Shown here: in pieces, positions 1 to 6,471 of the stretch
How positions within the stretch are numbered: the first letter of the stretch is position 1
Layout of the letters: each line of letters starts with the position of its first letter
Origin: Candidatus Margulisiibacteriota bacterium
Lineage (GTDB): Bacteria > Margulisbacteria > WOR-1 > O2-12-FULL-45-9
DNA length: 6,471 nt
Reading direction: 5' to 3'
NCBI GenBank assembly: GCA_018814265.1
Contig: JAHIZU010000026.1
Location: forward strand, 1 to 6,471
Position numbers and translations under genes: made by a program
Notes under the pieces: model-generated
The model's input: the letters and a program-made list of their open reading frames with translations, nothing else
What the model was told of the DNA's origin: nothing
Databases searched by the model: none

Positions 1-916
1 CATCATCACTGGTTGCCCTTTGCTCTTCTTCTCCTGAGATGGGGTTAAGTCCTGTCACGGGTTTTTTGTCCAACGGAGAAGGCAGATAATCAACAATCGC
101 GTCAAGCAAGGCCTGAACTCCTTTGTTCTTAAAGGCCGTGCCGCAAACCACCGGTATAATTTGAGCGTTAACCGTAGCCTTTCTTAAGCCAGCCCTGACC
201 TCTTCTTTGGACAACTTATGATCCGACAAATATTTTTCCAGTAATTTATCATCAGACTCAGCCGCCGCCTCAACTAGTTTTTCCCGATAGCTAGCCGCCT
301 TTTCTTTCAATTCTTCGGGAATAGGCTGGCGGGTAAACTTCATGCCCAATTCATCCTCATAGATGATCGCATCCATCTCAACCAAATCAATAATCCCTTT
401 GAATTGATCCTCGGCGCCGATCGGCAATTGAAAGGGCACTGTCTTGGCCAGTAAACGATCCTTAATTTGGTCAACAACTCGATAGAAATCCGCGCCAACC
501 CGATCCATTTTATTAATAAAGGCGATCCGTGGGACGCTGTAGCGGGTTGCCTGGCGCCAAACAGTCTCAGATTGCGGCTGGACACCGCCGACAGCACAAA
601 AGATGACGACCACACCATCCAGGACCCTCAAGGAACGTTCTACTTCAACTGTAAAATCAACGTGACCGGGTGTGTCAATAATATTGATCCGATGATCATT
701 CCAGAAGGTGGTTGTGGCCGCGGAAGTAATGGTAATGCCCCGTTCTTTTTCTTGAGCCATCCAATCCATAGTCGATGTGCCATCGTGCACCTCACCAATG
801 CGGTGCAGCCGGCCGCTATAAAATAGTACCCGCTCCGTGGTCGTGGTCTTGCCGGCGTCAATGTGCGCGGCAAACCCCATATTACGATATTTATCTAATG
901 TATGCTCTCGAGCCAT
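1..916 (-). CDS. fusA: Elongation factor G, N-terminal 305 residues (3' end outside window)
   Basis: EF-G is the GTPase that drives translocation of tRNA and mRNA on the ribosome and, with the ribosome recycling factor, splits ribosomes after termination. The frame is open without interruption from the ATG to the left edge, covering about 43% of a typical protein of roughly 700 residues. The GTPase motifs are all present: the P-loop AHIDAGKT (17-24), RGITI with T62 of switch I, DTPGH (81-85) with the catalytic histidine H85, NKMD (135-138), and [11 protein letters not shown] (258 onward) as the G5 motif. Between the last two lies the G' subdomain, and the visible part ends just after DYLPSP, near the G/domain II boundary. 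The sequence [12 protein letters not shown] differs slightly from the common RNIGIMAHIDAG. The start [12 protein letters not shown] is canonical for EF-G. The likely Shine-Dalgarno, AGGTGG, is unusually distant at 12 bases and lies in the last codons of rpsG, which suggests coupling to S7 translation. Confidence 0.97.
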   Translation of the reverse strand, partial: MAREHTLDKYRNMGFAAHIDAGKTTTTERVLFYSGRLHRIGEVHDGTSTMDWMAQEKERGITITSAATTTFWNDHRINIIDTPGHVDFTVEVERSLRVLDGVVVIFCAVGGVQPQSETVWRQATRYSVPRIAFINKMDRVGADFYRVVDQIKDRLLAKTVPFQLPIGAEDQFKGIIDLVEMDAIIYEDELGMKFTRQPIPEELKEKAASYREKLVEAAAESDDKLLEKYLSDHKLSKEEVRAGLRKATVNAQIIPVVCGTAFKNKGVQALLDAIVDYLPSPLDKKPVTGLNPISGEEEQRATSDD

Positions 917-925
917 GTTTTTAAT

Positions 926-1396
926 TTACCACCTGAAATGAGCAAAAGCCCTGTTAGCATTTGCTGTTTTATGCAGGTCTTCCTTTTTCTTCATCGACCC
1001 GCCAGCACCGTTATAGGCATCGATCAGTTCGGCGGATAATTTCTCAGCCATTGATCTTCCCGCCCGTTCCCGGCAAACATCGCGCAGCCATTGCATTGCC
1101 TGCGCCTGGCCGCGAAGCTTCGATATCTCGATTGGCACCTGATAAGTAGCACCACCGACACGTCTAGCTTTAATCTGGAGCAGGGGCGTTACATTCTCTA
1201 AGGCTTTTTCAAAAACCTCCAGCGCAGGTTTGCTCAGCTTCTGCTCAATCGTCCCCAAGGCTGAATAAACAATCGTTTCCGCCACAACCTTCTTGCCACC
1301 CATCATAATCTTATTTATAAATCTCTGCACGAGAACGCTGCTGTAAACAGGATCAGCCACTATTTCCCTTTTGGGCACTTGACCATTTCTAGGCAC
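926..1396 (-). CDS. rpsG: 30S ribosomal protein S7 (GTG start, 156 residues)
   Basis: S7 is a primary binding protein of the 3' domain of 16S rRNA; it nucleates assembly of the 30S head and lies near the exit site for tRNA. The conserved N-terminal part ([20 protein letters not shown], then [10 protein letters not shown]) and the rRNA-binding block ([15 protein letters not shown]) are clear. The end, [12 protein letters not shown], matches the short form of S7 that stops at the conserved RW. The GTG start is preferred over the ATG at 1489 for three reasons: it gives 156 residues, the usual length; the protein then begins (M/V)PRNGQ like other S7 proteins; and AAAGGAGG lies upstream, with the GGAGG core ending 8 bases before GTG. 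Starting at 1489 would add 31 unconserved residues and overlap rpsL by about 100 bases. The gene overlaps rpsL by 8 bases and ends 9 bases before fusA. Confidence 0.97.
   Translation of the reverse strand: MPRNGQVPKREIVADPVYSSVLVQRFINKIMMGGKKVVAETIVYSALGTIEQKLSKPALEVFEKALENVTPLLQIKARRVGGATYQVPIEISKLRGQAQAMQWLRDVCRERAGRSMAEKLSAELIDAYNGAGGSMKKKEDLHKTANANRAFAHFRW
929..934 (-). promoter_or_regulatory. Probable weak ribosome binding site of fusA, inside the end of rpsG
   Basis: AGGTGG on the minus strand differs by one base from AGGAGG and lies in the last two sense codons of rpsG, immediately before its TAA stop. The spacing to the fusA ATG is 12 bases, longer than optimal, and the gap is AT-rich. 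Initiation may depend on ribosomes finishing S7. This is the weakest of the four initiation signals in the window. Confidence 0.5.
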
Positions 1397-1778
1397 CGGC
1401 AACTCCTCCTTTAACGCGTTTTGCTCCATACTTTGAGCGGCTCTGTTTTCTGCCATCAACCCCAGCCGTGTCAAAGGAGCCCCTGACAATGTGGTAACGT
1501 ACCCCTGGCAAATCTTTTACGCGGCCGCCGCGCACCAGAACCACCGAGTGCTCCTGCAGGTTATGGCCCTCCCCAGGAATGTATGCCGTGACCTCCATAT
1601 GAGTTGTTAGCCTCACCCTGGCAACTTTGCGCAGCGCAGAATTCGGCTTTTTAGGTGTTGTGGTATAGACACGAACACAAACCCCTCGCCGTAAGGGACT
1701 GCCTTTTAGGGCGGGCACCCTTCTCTTGGCCTTCCTAATGTTTCTTCCTTTTCTAATTAACTGATTGATCGTTGGCAT
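1389..1778 (-). CDS. rpsL: 30S ribosomal protein S12
   Basis: S12 sits at the decoding centre of the small ribosomal subunit and contributes to accuracy of tRNA selection. The 129 residues align to E. coli S12 without gaps over residues 1-123, including [14 protein letters not shown] (about 39-52), [17 protein letters not shown] and [12 protein letters not shown]43, K88 and P91, positions where known changes give streptomycin resistance or dependence, are all the wild-type residue. D89, the site of beta-methylthiolation in some bacteria, is also present. The ATG start has GAGGAG 6 bases upstream, inside the 15-base gap after rpoC. The protein is five residues longer than the 124-residue E. 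coli form: its end, GGVAGA, is encoded by the bases that form the rpsG ribosome binding site and start. The TAG stop lies within rpsG, giving an 8-base overlap. Neighbours and sequence leave no other identity plausible. Confidence 0.98.
   Translation of the reverse strand: MPTINQLIRKGRNIRKAKRRVPALKGSPLRRGVCVRVYTTTPKKPNSALRKVARVRLTTHMEVTAYIPGEGHNLQEHSVVLVRGGRVKDLPGVRYHIVRGSFDTAGVDGRKQSRSKYGAKRVKGGVAGA
1405..1412 (-). promoter_or_regulatory. Ribosome binding site of rpsG, inside the end of rpsL
   Basis: AAAGGAGG on the minus strand is a near-perfect Shine-Dalgarno sequence whose core ends 8 bases before the GTG at 1396. The same bases encode K123, G124 and G125 of S12. The site settles the S7 start on the GTG, rather than on the ATG codons farther upstream in the same frame. 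Confidence 0.85.
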
Positions 1779-1784
1779 TATTTT

Positions 1785-1790
1785 CTCCTC
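1785..1790 (-). promoter_or_regulatory. Ribosome binding site of rpsL
   Basis: GAGGAG on the minus strand ends 6 bases before the rpsL ATG. It occupies most of the 15-base gap after the rpoC stop, leaving no room for a separate promoter or terminator between the two genes. This supports co-transcription of rpsL with rpoBC. Confidence 0.85.
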
Positions 1791-1793
1791 TAG

Positions 1794-4700
1794 TTATGTT
1801 TCCTGGCCAGCCGCTATTTTCAACTGACCCAGCAACCCAGCGGTTGGCACCAGTTCCAGATAGCGGTAATCAACAAAACCAGTTCCCGCAGGAATTGGTT
1901 TACCGATAATTACATTTTCCTTTAATCCGTACATTTCATCCACTTTGCCTTTGACCGCGGCATCAGTAAGCACCCGGGCTGTCTCCTGGAAGGAAGCAGC
2001 CGAAATAAAACTTTCCGTGGTTAGTGAGGCTTTAGTAATTCCCAGCAAGACCTCAGTCGCGGTAGCGTTCTCCCCCTTGGTCTTTTCATTCAAGATCGCC
2101 AGCGTGTTCTTTTCTATCAACTCACCAGGCAGTAAAGTGGTAATTCCCGGATCAACAATCCTGACTTTCTTTGTCATTTGCCGGACAATGACCTCAATAT
2201 GTTTATCCGAAATCGTAACCCCCTGGGCACGGTAGATCTTTTGGATCTCATCTACCAAAAATGTCTGCACAGCAGCCACCCCAATAATCCTCAGCACATC
2301 ATGGGGACTAACAACACCCTCGGTCAGCTGCATCCCCTGGTATACCCGGTCATTTGAAATAACCCGCAATCTCGTCTCATAAGGCACCTGATACTCTTTC
2401 TTTTCGTTCTTTGCCCCAATAACTGTGACCAGACGAACGCCTTCGTTTTCCTTAACCTCAACCGTGCCGTCTAATTCAGACAGAATAGCCGCGTCGCGCG
2501 GGCGCCTGCCCTCAAATAGCTCTTCGACCTTAGGCAAACCCTGAATAATGTCGCGGGTCTTGCTGGAATCCCGGCGGATCGACTCGACCTTGGCAATAAC
2601 ATCATAGCTGGTAATATCTTCCCCATCTTCGACAAAGATTCTTGAGCCGGCGATCACCAGATAATTTTCTCCAGGGGCTACGGTCAAACTATCTTTTTTT
2701 GCCTCAAGAACCACGCCGGATATTTTGCTCACTAATCCAGTCGCGAGCTCATCGCCAACCTTAACCTTGGCCCCCTGTTTGACAAAAACCTGCGCACCTT
2801 TGGGCACATCATATTTTTTGCTCACCTTGGGATTATAGATAAAAACCTCGCCGTCGCGCTTGGCGACTTTTTCCTTGCGTTTTGCGGTTAATTCCAGATC
2901 AAGATACATGACCCTGCCGGCAGAGCTGGAAATTACATGTTCATAAGTGGGGTCATACAAAGCGATCGTTTCGCCGGCAGCCACCTTTTGATTCTGCTTA
3001 ACAGTTAGCATTGCTCCGACTGGCAAGGGGTATTCTTCTTTTTTATCCTTGATCTTAACGTAGAGCGTAGAGCTGCGAGTAATCGTTTTCTGTTTTTCTC
3101 CCAACTCGTCAACAATGTCCTTGATCTCAGTCCCTTCTGAAAAGTGAATAGTCCCGCCATGCTTCGTTTTAACCGAAACCTTGGCCGCTTTGTGCAAGGC
3201 AACTCCGCCGATATGGAAGGTTCTCATGGTCAGCTGAGTTCCGGGCTCACCGATAGACTGCGCCGCAATGGTTCCGACCGCTTCACCAACATTGACATAG
3301 CGATTCGTGGAAAGATCAAGGCCGTAGCATTTTTGGCACAAGCCTTTTTTCGTTTTACAAGAGAGTGTTGAGCGAACCATGATCTTTTCAATGCCAGCGC
3401 TATTAATGTTCTTGGCCGTTTCGATGTCGATCATTTCTCCGGCCTTGGCCAGGATTTTGTTCGACAAAGGATCGGAAACATTTTTTAACGGTATGCGGTG
3501 GATCAATCTTTGCCAGAGCGGGATTAATTCCTCATAACCCTCTCTGATAGTCGAAAGCTCAATTCCATCCTGGGTCTCACAGTCTAGTTCGGTAATCATT
3601 ACGTCTTGAGAAACATCGACCAGGCGTCTGGTCAAATAACCAGAATCAGCGGTACGCAAAGCCGTGTCAACCAGCCCTTTTCGCGCGCCATAAGAAGAAA
3701 TAAAATATTCTGTCGAGGTCAAGCCTTCTTTAAAGTTTGCTTTGATCGGAATATCAATAATGTTACCGGAAGGATCGGCCATCAGGCCGCGAATGCCGGA
3801 AAGCTGCCGCACCTGCTGCAAGTTGCCGCGGGCGCCTGAAAAGGCCATCATATAGACTGAATTAAGCTTATCAAAGCCCTTGAGCATGGCCTGGGTCACA
3901 TCTTCGGTAACCGCGCTCCAAATATCCAGGGAACGAATAAACTTTTCTTTTCCTGAGATGCTGCCGGCATGGAAATGACGTTCCAGATCAGCTACCTGAT
4001 TGGTTGCCTTATCAACAATTTCTTTTTTCTTGGACGGGACCACCAGATCCTCGATAGCAATAGAAACCCCGGCCAGGGTGGCATATTTAAATCCCAGCCG
4101 TTTTATTTCGTCAGCCATCTCAGCCGTGACCGCGCTGCCATACTTACTAAAACAGGTGGTAATAATCTTTTCCAATTCCTTTTTAACCAGAACGTGATTA
4201 ATGTAGGGATACTCTTCCTGGATGCCACGTCGCTGAAGAACCCGATTTAACGTGTAGTTGAACTTAATCCTGCCAACAGTCGTGTCAATAATTTCGCCGT
4301 GGCGTCGGACTTTGATCTGCGCATGCAGATGGACTTCATCCAAGTCATTGGCTACCATGGCTTCCCAGTCATTGGCAAATATCCAGCCCTTGCCCTGTAA
4401 GGCCCTTTCATCAGCCACGGTCATATAGTAGGTTCCCAGCACCATATCCTGGGTTGGGGTGACTACAGGCCGGCCTGAAGCCGGTGAAAGTAAATTATTG
4501 GAAGAAAGCATCAAGATGCGAGCTTCGACTTGTGCCTCAAAAAGCAGCGGCACGTGAACCGCCATTTGGTCGCCGTCAAAATCAGCGTTAAAGGCGGAGC
4601 AAACCAGCGGATGGATCTGAATGGCTTTACCTTCCACCAGGATCGGTTCAAAAGCCTGAATCCCCAGGCGGTGCAGGGTTGGCGCGCGGTTGAGCAATAC

Positions 4701-5948
4701 CGGATGTCCCTTAATGACTTCCTCAAGAATATCCCAAACAACAATATCCTGCAAGTCGATCATCCGTTTGGCTGACTTAACATTCTGGGAGTATCCGCGA
4801 TCAACCAGTTTTCGAATGACAAAAGGCTTAAAAAGCTCCAGCGCCATGGCCTTGGGCAAGCCACACTGGTGCAGCTTTAGGTTGGGGCCAATAACAATTA
4901 CTGAGCGGCCAGAATAATCAGCGCGTTTACCAAGCAGGTTCTGGCGGAACCGGCCCTGCTTGCCTTCAATGATATCTGTTAATGATTTTAAAGGCCGTCC
5001 CGTAGATCCGGTGACCGCCCGTTTACGCCGACCATTATCGATCAGTACGTCAACCGATTCCTGAAGCATACGCTTTTCATTGCGAATGATCATTTCGGGA
5101 GCGCCCATGTTGATCATTTTCTTTAAGCGATTATTGCGGTTGAGCACACGACGATACAGGTCATTGAAATCAGAAGTAGCAAAGCGCCCGCCCTCCAATT
5201 GAACCATTGGCCGCAGATCTGGCGGAATAACTGGTAGATTTTCAACTATCATCCATTCCGGCCGATTAGTTGATTTGTAAAATGCTTCGGAGACACGCAA
5301 CCGTTTAATAATTTTTAGTCTCTTCTGGCCGGTCGCAGTCTTGAGATCCCGGCGCAGTTTACTAACCATCTGGCCCAGATCAACCTTGGCCAAGAGGTCG
5401 CGCACAGCGCGGGCGCCGGTCTCGGCCTTAAACTTGCTGCCATATTTTTCCAGTGCTTCCTGATATTCGGCTTCGCGCAGGATCTTGCCAACTTTTAGTT
5501 TTTTTACATCAGCCTTGACCTCAGTAACAATGAAGGCATCATAATAGATAACCTCTTCCAGTGATCGGGTAGACACATCCAGCAGCAAACTCATATAACC
5601 AGGGACTCCGCGCAGGAACCAGATGTGGGCCACTGGCTCAACCAACCGGATATGTCCCATACGTTCACGCCGAACCCGGGAAGTAGTTACCTCAACACCG
5701 CAACGTTCACAAACGATCCCGCGGTAGCGGACACGCCGGTACTTGCCGCAATGACATTCCCAATCTTTTACCGGACCGAAAATCTTTTCATCAAACAAAC
5801 CTTTGCGTTCTGGTTTGAAAGTGCGGTAATTGATCGTTTCCGGCTTTTCCACCTCACCATATGACCACAACAATATCTGCTCCGGTGAAGCCAGACCGAT
5901 ACGTATATGACTAAATTCTTTCCCTTCGGTCTTTTTAGCAAATGGCAA
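1794..5948 (-). CDS. rpoC: RNA polymerase subunit beta' (1384 residues, TTG start)
   Basis: This is the largest subunit of RNA polymerase and carries the catalytic magnesium site. The N-terminal zinc site is complete (C65, C67, C80, C83). The catalytic motif [12 protein letters not shown] starts at residue 454, with the magnesium ligands D456, D458 and D460. The segment [20 protein letters not shown] precedes the bridge-helix region ([10 protein letters not shown]...[12 protein letters not shown], about residues 740-780). The second zinc site has C790, C864, C871 and C874. The trigger loop ([19 protein letters not shown], with H912 matching E. coli H936) is interrupted by an insertion of about 200 residues, and conserved sequence resumes at [18 protein letters not shown]. 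The C-terminal block around [20 protein letters not shown] and [18 protein letters not shown] is canonical. TTG is the start because it follows GGGAGG by 8 bases and gives an N-terminus of family length; no ATG lies near. The protein is unsplit and close in length to E. coli beta' (1407). The stop lies 15 bases before rpsL. Confidence 0.98.
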   Translation of the reverse strand: MPFAKKTEGKEFSHIRIGLASPEQILLWSYGEVEKPETINYRTFKPERKGLFDEKIFGPVKDWECHCGKYRRVRYRGIVCERCGVEVTTSRVRRERMGHIRLVEPVAHIWFLRGVPGYMSLLLDVSTRSLEEVIYYDAFIVTEVKADVKKLKVGKILREAEYQEALEKYGSKFKAETGARAVRDLLAKVDLGQMVSKLRRDLKTATGQKRLKIIKRLRVSEAFYKSTNRPEWMIVENLPVIPPDLRPMVQLEGGRFATSDFNDLYRRVLNRNNRLKKMINMGAPEMIIRNEKRMLQESVDVLIDNGRRKRAVTGSTGRPLKSLTDIIEGKQGRFRQNLLGKRADYSGRSVIVIGPNLKLHQCGLPKAMALELFKPFVIRKLVDRGYSQNVKSAKRMIDLQDIVVWDILEEVIKGHPVLLNRAPTLHRLGIQAFEPILVEGKAIQIHPLVCSAFNADFDGDQMAVHVPLLFEAQVEARILMLSSNNLLSPASGRPVVTPTQDMVLGTYYMTVADERALQGKGWIFANDWEAMVANDLDEVHLHAQIKVRRHGEIIDTTVGRIKFNYTLNRVLQRRGIQEEYPYINHVLVKKELEKIITTCFSKYGSAVTAEMADEIKRLGFKYATLAGVSIAIEDLVVPSKKKEIVDKATNQVADLERHFHAGSISGKEKFIRSLDIWSAVTEDVTQAMLKGFDKLNSVYMMAFSGARGNLQQVRQLSGIRGLMADPSGNIIDIPIKANFKEGLTSTEYFISSYGARKGLVDTALRTADSGYLTRRLVDVSQDVMITELDCETQDGIELSTIREGYEELIPLWQRLIHRIPLKNVSDPLSNKILAKAGEMIDIETAKNINSAGIEKIMVRSTLSCKTKKGLCQKCYGLDLSTNRYVNVGEAVGTIAAQSIGEPGTQLTMRTFHIGGVALHKAAKVSVKTKHGGTIHFSEGTEIKDIVDELGEKQKTITRSSTLYVKIKDKKEEYPLPVGAMLTVKQNQKVAAGETIALYDPTYEHVISSSAGRVMYLDLELTAKRKEKVAKRDGEVFIYNPKVSKKYDVPKGAQVFVKQGAKVKVGDELATGLVSKISGVVLEAKKDSLTVAPGENYLVIAGSRIFVEDGEDITSYDVIAKVESIRRDSSKTRDIIQGLPKVEELFEGRRPRDAAILSELDGTVEVKENEGVRLVTVIGAKNEKKEYQVPYETRLRVISNDRVYQGMQLTEGVVSPHDVLRIIGVAAVQTFLVDEIQKIYRAQGVTISDKHIEVIVRQMTKKVRIVDPGITTLLPGELIEKNTLAILNEKTKGENATATEVLLGITKASLTTESFISAASFQETARVLTDAAVKGKVDEMYGLKENVIIGKPIPAGTGFVDYRYLELVPTAGLLGQLKIAAGQET
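2574..3191 (-). other. SI3-like insertion in the RpoC trigger loop (approximate limits)
   Basis: This part of rpoC encodes roughly residues 920-1125 of beta'. It sits between the two conserved halves of the trigger loop (MRTFHIGG, with H912, and the segment leading to [15 protein letters not shown], with its G at 1137). The spacing from that histidine to that glycine is 225 residues, slightly more than I expect for E. coli beta', which carries the SI3 insertion at the same point. Several stretches resemble E. coli SI3, including [37 protein letters not shown] and [18 protein letters not shown]. The insertion is known in many Gram-negative lineages and absent from Firmicutes and Actinobacteria. 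The exact boundaries are my estimate. Confidence 0.8.
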
Positions 5949-5950
5949 AG

Positions 5951-6471
<521 letters not shown>

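Noticed and set aside
467..826. Plus-strand open frame of 119 codons
   Set aside because: It lies entirely antisense to the conserved fusA GTPase domain. The product looks like no known family and has no clear ribosome binding site; it is a shadow of fusA codon use.
1..916. Break or frameshift in fusA, since the gene reaches the window edge without a stop
   Set aside because: I translated it codon by codon from the ATG to base 1. The frame is open throughout and all GTPase motifs are in order; the gene is simply cut by the window edge.
1397..1489. Upstream ATG starts for rpsG giving a 187-residue S7
   Set aside because: The extra 31 residues resemble no S7 N-terminus and are rpsL sequence read in another frame. 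The GTG at 1396 has a near-perfect ribosome binding site and gives the usual 156 residues.
1471..1778. Streptomycin-resistance changes in S12
   Set aside because: Residues at positions 43, 88 and 91 are the usual lysine, lysine and proline, so the sequence gives no sign of S12-mediated resistance.
1796..1830. Possible promoter in the end of rpoC ahead of rpsL (TTGAAA, then CATAAC)
   Set aside because: The -35-like hexamer is reasonable, but the -10-like hexamer matches poorly and the spacing is 19 bases. Such matches occur by chance in coding sequence of this composition.
3606..4775. Several plus-strand open frames of 65-93 codons opposite rpoC
   Set aside because: All are antisense to highly conserved RpoC sequence and overlap each other; none has a recognisable domain or supporting start signal.

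Overview
This window is a compact bacterial housekeeping block. Five genes lie head to tail on the minus strand, so the order of transcription runs from high to low coordinates: the 3' end of rpoB (RNA polymerase beta), complete rpoC (beta'), complete rpsL (S12), complete rpsG (S7), and the 5' 43% or so of fusA (EF-G), which runs off the left edge. No open reading frame on the plus strand looks real; those present are antisense shadows. I see no RNA gene, mobile element, CRISPR array, terminator or convincing promoter. No stretch over 300 bases lacks a gene, and the longest gap between genes is 15 bases.

Spacing is extremely tight: 2 bases between rpoB and rpoC, 15 between rpoC and rpsL, an 8-base overlap of rpsL and rpsG, and 9 bases between rpsG and fusA. 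Each downstream gene has its ribosome binding site in the end of the gene before it or in the short gap. Two starts are not ATG: rpoC uses TTG and rpsG uses GTG. Both have strong Shine-Dalgarno sequences placed 8 bases upstream. The block is most simply one transcription unit supplying RNA polymerase and the 'str' translation proteins together.

The organism is a bacterium of moderate GC content (about half, by eye). RpoC is a single uninterrupted protein of 1384 residues, so this is not a cyanobacterium with split rpoC1/rpoC2. Its trigger loop carries an insertion of about 200 residues resembling the SI3 insertion of many Gram-negative lineages. The direct rpoBC-rpsL-rpsG-fusA linkage differs from E. 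coli, where rpoBC and the str operon are separate. Together these suggest a Gram-negative-type lineage outside the gammaproteobacteria, possibly an uncultured phylum; I cannot name it from this window.

I did not find a new system. The most interesting details are how the rpsG start signals are written inside a five-residue extension of S12, the resulting absence of the intergenic leader that S7 uses for autoregulation in E. coli, and the repeated barrel-like motifs in the RpoC trigger-loop insertion.
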